Positions 18,935 through 26,912 of a stretch of 64,000 nt of DNA are shown here, one piece after another. The position numbers and the translations under genes were made by a program. The number at the start of each line of letters is the position of its first letter. Positions within the stretch are counted from its first letter, which is position 1. This DNA is from Flavobacterium sp. KMS (lineage in GTDB: Bacteria; Bacteroidota; Bacteroidia; Flavobacteriales; Flavobacteriaceae): the NCBI RefSeq assembly GCF_000813005.1, contig NZ_JSYP01000007.1, forward strand, positions 1-64,000. The letters are read 5' to 3'. The notes beneath the pieces were generated by a model. The model saw only the letters and a program-made list of their open reading frames with translations, was not told the DNA's origin and did no database searches.

Positions 18935-19675
18935 ATGACATTCCCCTTTCAATTTGAAATCTTTGAAAAAACATTTTACTGGCATTTTATATTTGAAACA
19001 TTAGCCTTTTTTGTTGGCATAAGAATCTATTATTTTCTAAAAAAAAGAATTCAGGATCCCATATCAGATACGAATCGTTTGATTATTATGATTGGTGCCA
19101 TGATTGGCGCTTTAATAGGATCAAGAGCAATTGCTTTACTTGAAAATCCTTCACAAATTGCTCATCAGACTTTTTTAACTTTATATCAAAATAAGACTGT
19201 TGCTGGCGGATTTTTAGGTGGGTTAATGGGAGTTGAATTAATTAAGAAATGCATTGGTGTAAAAATCGCTTCAGGGGATTTATATGTTATTCCAATTATC
19301 GTATCTTTATTTATTGGTCGAATTGGCTGTTTTTCAATGGGAATCGCTGAACCTACCTTTGGTAACGAAACTACTTTTTTTACAGGAATGAATTTAGGCG
19401 ACGGATTAAAAAGACATCCTATTGCCTTATACGAAATGGTATTTATGGTTCTGCTTTTTATTTTTTTTGAAAAGATAAAAAGTAAAAAACTGATTAATGG
19501 TGATCGATTTAAACTTTTTATGGTTTTATATTTTCTCTTTCGATTTTTGATAGAATTCTTAAAACCTTACGAACCTTTATTTCTTAATTTAAGCAGTATT
19601 CAATGGAGTTCTATATTTATTTTTGGATACTACTGGAAATTTCTTTGCCGAATATTTGCCTTTAAAAACAATTAA
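18935..19675 (+). CDS. Divergent Lgt-like (prolipoprotein diacylglyceryl transferase fold) membrane protein
   Basis: This is a 246-residue polytopic protein. It keeps the Lgt framework: GGFLGGLMG (91-99), GRIGCF (128-133) and RHPIALYE (160-167), with about seven membrane segments. Residues essential in E. coli Lgt are altered: the H103 position is Leu94, and Asn146 of GRIGNF is Cys132. It is therefore probably not the housekeeping Lgt but a relative that may bind phosphatidylglycerol or a related lipid. The radical SAM gene begins 30 bp downstream, which suggests a joint lipid or lipoprotein modification. The reaction is unknown. Confidence 0.75.
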   Translation: MTFPFQFEIFEKTFYWHFIFETLAFFVGIRIYYFLKKRIQDPISDTNRLIIMIGAMIGALIGSRAIALLENPSQIAHQTFLTLYQNKTVAGGFLGGLMGVELIKKCIGVKIASGDLYVIPIIVSLFIGRIGCFSMGIAEPTFGNETTFFTGMNLGDGLKRHPIALYEMVFMVLLFIFFEKIKSKKLINGDRFKLFMVLYFLFRFLIEFLKPYEPLFLNLSSIQWSSIFIFGYYWKFLCRIFAFKNN

Positions 19676-19705
19676 ATTTTTACTTTATAATATAAAAATA
19701 TTTTA

Positions 19706-21094
19706 ATGAAAACTCGCGATTATATATTTTACGACTATACCAAAAGCTTGTGCCACCACTGTCTGGCTCTTGTAGATACTAAAATTGTATTTCAGGATGA
19801 CAAAGTCTGGATGCTGAAACATTGTAAAACGCATGGCGAAATGAGATCTATGATTGCAGATGATGTCAATTATTACAAGCAGTTGCGCAATTACAACAAA
19901 CAGTCTGAAATGCCATTAAAATTTAATACAAAAGTGCATTACGGCTGTCCTTATGACTGCGGATTATGCACAGATCATGAACAACATTCGTGTTTAACAA
20001 TTGTAGAAGTTACAGATCGATGTAATCTCGCCTGCCCTACTTGTTATGCAAGTTCGGCTCCTAATTATGGCAGACATCGTACTTTAGAAGAAATTGAAAA
20101 AATGTTTGATACTGTAGTGGCAAACGAAGGTGAACCAGATGTGGTTCAGATTTCTGGAGGTGAACCTACAGTACATCCTGAATTTTTTAAAATTTTAGAT
20201 ATTGCCAAAAGTAAACCTATTAAACATTTGATGCTGAATACAAACGGTATTCGAATTGCAAAGGACATTAAATTTGTAGAAAAACTAGCTACTTATATGC
20301 CTGATTTTGAAATCTATCTGCAATTTGATAGTTTTAAACCCGAAGTATTAGAAAAATTAAGAGGTGAAGATTTAACTGAAGTACGCAAAAAGGCAATCGA
20401 ACATTTGAATCTATTTAATATTTCGACCACATTAGTAATCACACTTCAAAAAGGAGAAAATGACGACGAAATTGGTCAGATAATTGAATATGCATTAAAA
20501 CAAAAATGTGTGCGTGGTGTTACTTTTCAGCCTACTCAAGTTGCTGGACGAAATGACAATTATGATGATGTTTCAGGAAGAATAACATTAACTGAAGTTC
20601 GTAGAAAAATTTACGAACAATATCCTGTTTTTACTCCACAAGATTTGATTCCGGTTCCTTGCAATCCTGATGCTTTATGCATGGCTTATGCACTTAAAAT
20701 TGATGGAGAAGTATTTCCTATGACACATTTGATAAATCCAGAAGATTTATTGAATAACTCAAAAAACACAATAGTTTTTGAGCATGACGAAAAACTAAAA
20801 ACCCATATGCTGAATTTATTTAGTACTGGTATTTCTGTTGATTGTGCCGAAGGTGAATTTAGCGAACTAATGTGTTGTTTGCCAAGAGTTCAATCAGATA
20901 CTCTCAATTACAATAACTTATTCCGAATCTTAATTATGAATTTTATGGATGCTCATGATTTTGATGTTAGAGCCGTTAAAAAATCATGTGTTCATATTGT
21001 AAGCGATAAAATGAAAATTATTCCATTTGAGACTATGAATTTATTTTATAGAGATAATAAAATTGAAAAAATTAGAGAAAAATTAAATGTTTAA
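19706..21094 (+). CDS. Radical SAM enzyme of the MJ0619/tetraether-synthase (Tes) type
   Basis: The protein has 462 residues. The radical SAM cluster is CNLACPTC (Cys106, 110, 113) and the SAM-binding GGEPT is at 151-155. Before it lie further conserved-looking cysteines (C16xxC19, C40, C81xxxC85xxC88, C96), and after it PCNPDALC and a CAEGEFSELMCC stretch, so extra metal clusters are likely. This layout is that of the MJ0619 family. MJ0619 was proposed to methylate methanopterin, and its relatives include archaeal tetraether lipid synthase. The substrate here is unknown, but the Lgt-like upstream partner and two small membrane proteins downstream point to a membrane lipid. The next gene starts 15 bp after the stop. 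Confidence 0.85.
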   Translation: MKTRDYIFYDYTKSLCHHCLALVDTKIVFQDDKVWMLKHCKTHGEMRSMIADDVNYYKQLRNYNKQSEMPLKFNTKVHYGCPYDCGLCTDHEQHSCLTIVEVTDRCNLACPTCYASSAPNYGRHRTLEEIEKMFDTVVANEGEPDVVQISGGEPTVHPEFFKILDIAKSKPIKHLMLNTNGIRIAKDIKFVEKLATYMPDFEIYLQFDSFKPEVLEKLRGEDLTEVRKKAIEHLNLFNISTTLVITLQKGENDDEIGQIIEYALKQKCVRGVTFQPTQVAGRNDNYDDVSGRITLTEVRRKIYEQYPVFTPQDLIPVPCNPDALCMAYALKIDGEVFPMTHLINPEDLLNNSKNTIVFEHDEKLKTHMLNLFSTGISVDCAEGEFSELMCCLPRVQSDTLNYNNLFRILIMNFMDAHDFDVRAVKKSCVHIVSDKMKIIPFETMNLFYRDNKIEKIREKLNV

Positions 21095-21109
21095 TACAAC
21101 TTTTAAAAT

Positions 21110-21280
21110 ATGGAAGGTTTAATATTTATTGGGTTTCTTCTTGTAGCTATGTTTTTAATTGGTCTTGGTGGTTTAATCTTTAATAAAGAAAACAAAAAAT
21201 TCTTCTTGACTCTTTTGTTAATTCCAATAATCATTGTCGTAATAGGATTTGGGACGTGTGTTGTAATAATGAGCAATTGA
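21110..21280 (+). CDS. Tiny two-helix membrane protein, GFGTC type (first copy)
   Basis: This 56-residue gene has an ATG 15 bp after the radical SAM stop. It has two hydrophobic helices (LIFIGFLLVAMFLIGLGGLIF and LTLLLIPIIIVVIGFGTC) joined by a basic NKENKK loop, then VVIMSN. The second helix ends in IGFGTC, exactly as in the next gene, so the two are paralogues. There is no known domain. The spacing implies translation with the radical SAM enzyme. Confidence 0.7.
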   Translation: MEGLIFIGFLLVAMFLIGLGGLIFNKENKKFFLTLLLIPIIIVVIGFGTCVVIMSN

Positions 21281-21319
21281 TAATTTTTGATTTAAAATCA
21301 GACAAAAAATAAAAAGAAT

Positions 21320-21517
21320 ATGGGAGAGTTTTTAGTTTTAATTGGAGGATTAACAGCTTTTATAAGTGTGATGGCTTTTTTTATCGGAATTGGACGTTTG
21401 ATCTTTATAAGTGATGATAAAAAACTTTCATTAAAAATTATTTTATATTCCATAATAGCCTTTGTAATTGGCTTTGGAACCTGCGCTGCAAATTTTTCTT
21501 TAGGCAGTATGCATTAA
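21320..21517 (+). CDS. Tiny two-helix membrane protein, GFGTC type (second copy)
   Basis: This 65-residue protein shows two membrane helices (FLVLIGGLTAFISVMAFFIGIG and IILYSIIAFVIGFGTC) around a SDDKKLS loop. It shares the helix-loop-helix plan and the IGFGTC end with the 21110-21280 protein. A cysteine at the membrane face in both is notable beside a thioredoxin-like gene and a radical SAM enzyme. Function unknown. It is last in the operon. Confidence 0.75.
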   Translation: MGEFLVLIGGLTAFISVMAFFIGIGRLIFISDDKKLSLKIILYSIIAFVIGFGTCAANFSLGSMH

Positions 21518-21550
21518 TAAAAAAAACCTGGCACTAAGTGCCAGGCTCAT
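21517..21550 (-). terminator. Terminator of chiA
   Basis: The stem CCTGGCAC/GTGCCAGG with a 3-nt loop is followed on the minus strand by eight T residues. It lies between convergent units and best serves chiA, whose stop is 146 bp away. Confidence 0.75.
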
Positions 21551-21695
21551 AATGATTTCCTCTAGGTAAAAACCAAATAACAAATTACCTAGATTCAATA
21601 CATTTATCCAAAATATGAAAAATCAAATTAAAAAATAAATAACCAAACTCAATTTTAACTGCCCCAATTTTTCATTTTTTTGAATTCTTAAAATC

Positions 21696-24600
21696 TTAAT
21701 TTAAAAAGTTCATTACCTTAAATGATTTTCTGTTTCCAGATTTATCAGTAACAACTACTATAAATAATTGTTTGGTTATGAAACTTCTGTTTTCAAGCAA
21801 CAAATTGTTACTGTTTTGTATGTTTTCGTAACTTAATATCGATTGTCCGATTGTGTTATACACCTCAACTTTACCGATATTATTTGCTTCGTTAGATATT
21901 GCTAGTGCATTATCTTTAAAGTATGCAATTGTTTTATTGCTTGTTACTTCTATCTTATCTTCTGCTTTTATTTTAGCAGTTTGTGATGCAAAATAAGCCG
22001 CATATGCTTTAGACAATTCAGATGAATTACCACAAGAAGATGCATCCCAGTTTACTGACCAAGTCATTAAACCTCTTAAAGAAGGATATGGTCCGCCTGG
22101 CTGCATAGTATAGGTTCTTCCTGTAAAAGTAGTTCCAGTTCTTAAGTAATGCATAGCATTAATTCCTTCTGTCGGCGTTAAATAACCGCTACCTGCTGCA
22201 CTTGGACAAGCTGGTAAGGCAATAAGAACTTTTGAAGCTGGTAAACCATCAAAACGCATTCCTGTTGTAGCAATGTTATACCCTTTTATAATCATATCTG
22301 TTAGGGCTGTTACCATGTTTGATTTCTTAGCTGAACCATAATATTGACCATCTAATCCGTTTTCTCCGCCTGTATTATACAATTGTACAGCTAACAAATC
22401 TAATTCGTTACGCAAGTTTTGAATGATTGGCAGGAAGGAACCAAATGTATCATTATAGGTAGAATATCCTCCTTGTACATATTGTGTTTCTGGAGCTGCA
22501 GTTAATAAAAATCCAGGTCCATAGTAAGCTTTTAATTCTTTGAAAGCATCTACTACATTTTTTAATCTTGGATAAGCAGAAATACCCGCATAAGAAATAT
22601 CTCTTAAAGCTCCTGCATTAAAATTCATCGATCCACCTTCAAAATCAATATCAACTCCATCAAATTGATACTCATCAATAATTGCTTTTAGACCATTAAC
22701 AAAAATATTTTTTTGAGTTACATTGTCTAAAACAACATGGCCATTTTGACCTCCAATAGAGACAATAACAGGAACTCCGCTATCTCTTAAGGTTTTTATA
22801 TCATTTTTCAATAATTGCTTATCGAAAACACCATTGGTCAAATATCTAGTGTCATTTGTAGTTAATACTGGTGTATAACCATCACGATTAACTGTTTCTA
22901 CAAAAGAATAATCAACTACGTTAAACTTACTTCCCACCATTTGAGAAAAATATAAAAATGGAGCACCAGCATTTTCCCAAGAATGTGCATATCCTAAAAG
23001 AACTTTAGCCGGAAGTGGAATGAATATTCGTGTCGAATTAGTAATAGTAATCGATTGATTTAATAATTTTTCACCTCCTGCATTATCTATCGCTTTTACT
23101 ATTAATGAATATGTTACATAAGCATTTGGAGTAAATGTATAGTTGTATGCATTTCCTGTGCCTTTTGTCATAGGAAAAGAAGTTCCGTTTATGCTTACCG
23201 AAACGCTTGCAATTGTACCATCGGCATCTGTAACATTAACACTTAGTGCCACTGGTTGGAAACCTGAAGGCTGATTAATTGTTGTCGTTGCTGGTGAAAC
23301 CCAAGCAATTACCGGCAATGAATTAGGACAAGTTGTTCCTGAACATTGTAAAGAGAATGCTTTTGTATTTTCTGCCGTTGTACCACTTGACGCCGTAACA
23401 GTTGCTTTCAAGGTATAATTTTTGTTGAAATCTGCCGCAACTGGTGTCCAGTTTGCCACATATTCCGTTCCTGAAAGTGCTGCAGTAATATTTTGCCCGT
23501 TGATGTTAAATACAACTGACGAAATCGTTAAGCTAGCGTCTACACTTGCAGTTGCTTTCAGCTGAATCGCTGTTCCCAGAGCAATCGCTACAGTTGCAGC
23601 TGAAGGAGCTGTAATGGTAACCTGAGGTGGTGAAACTGTATTTGTATTAAAGTTATAAACCTGAGGCGTTGTTGGCATAGCAAAGTTTACCAGATTATTT
23701 GGAAAATATGCAGTATTATTATTTTCCCAACCATTCAGTTTTAAACTTAAAACTTGTGTATAACCTGCTGTAACTGTATTATCGTAGCTAAAAACTCCTT
23801 GTGCATCTGTTGTTGCAATAACGCTTTTCCAGTTGTGTGTACTATCTGTCCAAGGCACAACTAATTCTACTTTGGCTCCTGATACTGGAGTTGTTCCATT
23901 CTTAACTGTTCCGCTAATTATAGTACCTGGTGCAACAAGCTCTTGAGTAACACTTAAAACTTTACTCTCTACTAAGCTTTTATCAACTGTAGTCACTGAT
24001 GGAGTTTTAGTTTCTGATACTGCAACTACTTCGCTCGGTACGCTTTCGCCTGCAACTTTTAATGGCGCTACTGTTCCTGTACTAAAGTCATAGACTTGTG
24101 ATGTAGCTGGAATAGGCAAGTTTGTAAGATTAGAAGGTGAATAAGTAACGTCATTATTCTGCCATGAATTCATTTTTAAACTAGCGATGATTGTATATCC
24201 TGAGAATATTGCATTATCAAAACTATATTTTCCTTGCGCATCTGTAGTAGCCAGAAAACTAGCATATGGATGTGCATTATCTGTCCAATTAAAAATTAAT
24301 TCTACTTTGGCACCTGCTACTGGATTTGAACCATTCTTAACTGTTCCGCTAATTTTACTAGCTGGAGCTGCATTTTGTGTAAAGTTTAAAACTTTACTTG
24401 CCGTAAGATTGTTATATACCGTAGAAGCTGGTGAAAATGTTACTCCTGCTTTAGCAATTGTTACTGTATAGTTTGCTCCCGAAGGTAAATTAGCAATACT
24501 ATACGCTCCTGTGGCACTAGATACTGATGTAAATGTTCCTGCTGTAGAAGTTGCTGTAACTGTTGCTTCAGAAACTGCTGTTGCTCCATTCATTACGCTT

Positions 24601-26537
24601 CCGCTAATAGTATAATATACCGTTTGAGTAAAATTCAAAACTTTGTTTTCACTTAAAACTGAATATACTGTAGATGCTGGCGTAAATGTTACTCCTGTTT
24701 TTGCAGCTGTAACTGTATAATTAAGTCCTGCTGTTAAAGCTGTAACAGTGTATGCTCCGCTTGCATTAGTAACTGCAGTAAATGTAGTTGTTCCTGCTGT
24801 TGCTGTAACTGTTACTCCCGAAACTGCTGTAGTTCCGTCTAGTACAGTTCCGCTAATAGTATAAAGCGGTTGTGTTCCCTGAATAACAACGTTGGCTTGG
24901 TTTGCAACAAGATTTGTTAATGTTACTGACGTAAAAGTATAGGATGCTTTTAAAGCTGTAACAGTGTAATTTGCTCCTGAAACTACATTGTTAAAAGTAT
25001 AATTTCCATCTGTAGAATTAACTGTTTGAACAATTGCATTGGTAGCATCTTTTAGCTGAACTGTAACTGCTGGCACTAAATTTGTACCATTTTTTACTGA
25101 ACCACTTACCGTTAATGTTCCGATAACGGCAGCACTAAAAGTAGTATTTACTTGACCCAATAATGCATTAGGTATTGCTCCTCTGGTATCTTGAGATAAT
25201 TCCCAAATCATACCTCCTCCTAAGTTTTTGGATTTAATATACTCTGCTTTTAACTCCATCGATTGTTTATCTTCATAACTAATAAACTGATGTAAGGAAG
25301 CATTGTATAGGTAAGGAACTTTGGTTGCATTATCCCAATATCTTACCCATCCTGCAGATGCTGCTGCTGGAGTAACCAACATAGTGTTTGGGTCTAAATA
25401 AGGATGTGAGTTTGTTACCGGATTACCTACTAAATCGCAAATCTCGATACTTCCTGATTTTTCGCAAGCTGCGGGACCATCCCATGTTCCTGTTGGATTT
25501 TGCGGGTTTGTACATCCTGAAACTGCATCTCTTGGTGCTGTAACAAATAATCCTGGCATATTAGGCACTGTATTAGTTGTTCCAACATTTTTAAATATTT
25601 TTCCGTAAAAAGGCAATCCCATTACTAGCTTATTAGCAGGAATACCGATAACATTTAAATATTGGTTTGTTAACTCATCTAATGATTCTGATTGAGTTGC
25701 ATTGTATAACGGATCATTTGTATTTCCGCTTGGATATAAAGGGGCATTGTAGCATGTTTTGTCATACCAGTTTCCTCCAAAATCATATCCAAAATAAGTG
25801 ATATAATCGCAATAAGTCGAAATATCTTCTGTCATTCCGTATTGTGCTCTATTGTTTGGGCCTAAATATTGTGCTCCTACTTTTCGAACATTATTACCTG
25901 CAGCAATTGTAACTAATTTATTAGGCATTGCTTGGCGCATTGCTTTTAATAAATAAACTAAATTCTTGTTATCATCCGGACTGTATTTTTGAGGAGGTAT
26001 TGGTGCTCCATTAATAACTTCTGTCCCGTCAGTTCCTCCAGAAAGGGGATATTCCCAATCGATATCAAATCCATCAATAAAAGGATAAGTTACCAAGAAA
26101 TTAGCCATATCTGCCGCTAAAGCTGCTCTGGCAACTGGGCTTGCAGAAATTGGTGAAAGATCTTGTCCTTTTGTCCAACCTCCTACGGAGATTAAGATTT
26201 TTAAATGTGGGTACTTTTGTTTAAGTTTCATTAAATCATAAAAATTTCCTTTTACAGGAGCGTCCCACGGTATTCCGCCTTCCATATGCTCAAAATCAGC
26301 ATAGGTATCCAAACATTTTAATTTGGTATTTTCTGGGTGTGCCGGATCAAAAGTGGTTCCGTAAAAAGAATAATTTAAATGGGTTAATTTACTTCCGTCA
26401 ATTTTGGGGACATTAAAATCCCTAGCATAAATGGCCCATTGAGCATAGTATCCGACAACTTTTTTATTATGTGCTGGTTGGGCAAATAATACAATCGGAA
26501 ACAAAAATAATAACAGCAATCTGTAATAATGTTTCAT
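21696..26537 (-). CDS. chiA: Secreted two-catalytic-domain chitinase ChiA
   Basis: The protein has 1613 residues. A signal peptide (1-20) is followed by GH18-N (about 24-470) with DGFDIDWE at 155-162, where Glu162 is the acid/base. Five Ig-like carboxypeptidase-regulatory/CNA-B-type repeats start near 475, 559, 641, 729 and 874 (YTISGTV..., AGAKVEL...). Ig-like modules occupy about 1000-1165. GH18-C (about 1172-1512) has DGVDIDFE at 1293-1300, and the C-terminal ~80 residues are a T9SS sorting domain. The plan is that of F. johnsoniae ChiA, in which two GH18 modules attack chitin jointly and secretion needs T9SS. It is the extracellular enzyme of the chitin locus; the GH20 gene lies 375 bp upstream. 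Confidence 0.97.
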   Translation of the reverse strand: MKHYYRLLLLFLFPIVLFAQPAHNKKVVGYYAQWAIYARDFNVPKIDGSKLTHLNYSFYGTTFDPAHPENTKLKCLDTYADFEHMEGGIPWDAPVKGNFYDLMKLKQKYPHLKILISVGGWTKGQDLSPISASPVARAALAADMANFLVTYPFIDGFDIDWEYPLSGGTDGTEVINGAPIPPQKYSPDDNKNLVYLLKAMRQAMPNKLVTIAAGNNVRKVGAQYLGPNNRAQYGMTEDISTYCDYITYFGYDFGGNWYDKTCYNAPLYPSGNTNDPLYNATQSESLDELTNQYLNVIGIPANKLVMGLPFYGKIFKNVGTTNTVPNMPGLFVTAPRDAVSGCTNPQNPTGTWDGPAACEKSGSIEICDLVGNPVTNSHPYLDPNTMLVTPAAASAGWVRYWDNATKVPYLYNASLHQFISYEDKQSMELKAEYIKSKNLGGGMIWELSQDTRGAIPNALLGQVNTTFSAAVIGTLTVSGSVKNGTNLVPAVTVQLKDATNAIVQTVNSTDGNYTFNNVVSGANYTVTALKASYTFTSVTLTNLVANQANVVIQGTQPLYTISGTVLDGTTAVSGVTVTATAGTTTFTAVTNASGAYTVTALTAGLNYTVTAAKTGVTFTPASTVYSVLSENKVLNFTQTVYYTISGSVMNGATAVSEATVTATSTAGTFTSVSSATGAYSIANLPSGANYTVTIAKAGVTFSPASTVYNNLTASKVLNFTQNAAPASKISGTVKNGSNPVAGAKVELIFNWTDNAHPYASFLATTDAQGKYSFDNAIFSGYTIIASLKMNSWQNNDVTYSPSNLTNLPIPATSQVYDFSTGTVAPLKVAGESVPSEVVAVSETKTPSVTTVDKSLVESKVLSVTQELVAPGTIISGTVKNGTTPVSGAKVELVVPWTDSTHNWKSVIATTDAQGVFSYDNTVTAGYTQVLSLKLNGWENNNTAYFPNNLVNFAMPTTPQVYNFNTNTVSPPQVTITAPSAATVAIALGTAIQLKATASVDASLTISSVVFNINGQNITAALSGTEYVANWTPVAADFNKNYTLKATVTASSGTTAENTKAFSLQCSGTTCPNSLPVIAWVSPATTTINQPSGFQPVALSVNVTDADGTIASVSVSINGTSFPMTKGTGNAYNYTFTPNAYVTYSLIVKAIDNAGGEKLLNQSITITNSTRIFIPLPAKVLLGYAHSWENAGAPFLYFSQMVGSKFNVVDYSFVETVNRDGYTPVLTTNDTRYLTNGVFDKQLLKNDIKTLRDSGVPVIVSIGGQNGHVVLDNVTQKNIFVNGLKAIIDEYQFDGVDIDFEGGSMNFNAGALRDISYAGISAYPRLKNVVDAFKELKAYYGPGFLLTAAPETQYVQGGYSTYNDTFGSFLPIIQNLRNELDLLAVQLYNTGGENGLDGQYYGSAKKSNMVTALTDMIIKGYNIATTGMRFDGLPASKVLIALPACPSAAGSGYLTPTEGINAMHYLRTGTTFTGRTYTMQPGGPYPSLRGLMTWSVNWDASSCGNSSELSKAYAAYFASQTAKIKAEDKIEVTSNKTIAYFKDNALAISNEANNIGKVEVYNTIGQSILSYENIQNSNNLLLENRSFITKQLFIVVVTDKSGNRKSFKVMNFLN

Positions 26538-26912
26538 AATTAATAAATAGGTTGGTTAATAAAAAATAAATATCCAATTTGGATCAAATGATAGATTGGT
26601 AATACAAAAACCAAAAATCACTCTAAACAAATGGTAATCGCTAACTCTGTTACATTGACGTAACTGAATCATTTTTAAATTAAAACAGATAAACTTGGGG
26701 CTTAGCAATCTTAATTGTAAATCTTTATTATATTTTAAATTTTAATATCTATTTTATCATGGATTCGGTATTCTAAAAATATCCAAACCGAATCTTTACC
26801 ATAATTTATCTCTCCTGGAAATTCCAGAAGAGATAATTAAATTACTAATTAATTATGGCAACTAAACTTCAACTAATTCAATTATTAATCTAACACAACT
26901 TTTAATCTTACT
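26538..26912. other. 375-bp spacer between chiA and the GH20 gene
   Basis: It contains the tentative chiA promoter, a GATTCGGT/ACCGAATC hairpin (26762-26794) and a second hairpin around TCTCTCCTGGAAATTCCAGA (about 26803-26838) past the GH20 stop. No gene was recognised. Confidence 0.6.
26585..26615 (-). promoter_or_regulatory. chiA: Possible chiA promoter
   Basis: On the minus strand TTTG, 18 nt, then TATCATTTG approximates the -33/-7 consensus about 50 nt upstream of the chiA ATG. The -7 box has one extra base relative to TAnnTTTG. Confidence 0.35.

Noticed and set aside
21110..21517. Type I toxin-antitoxin pair
   Set aside because: The two small proteins follow the radical SAM gene closely, have two helices each, and no antisense RNA promoter is visible.
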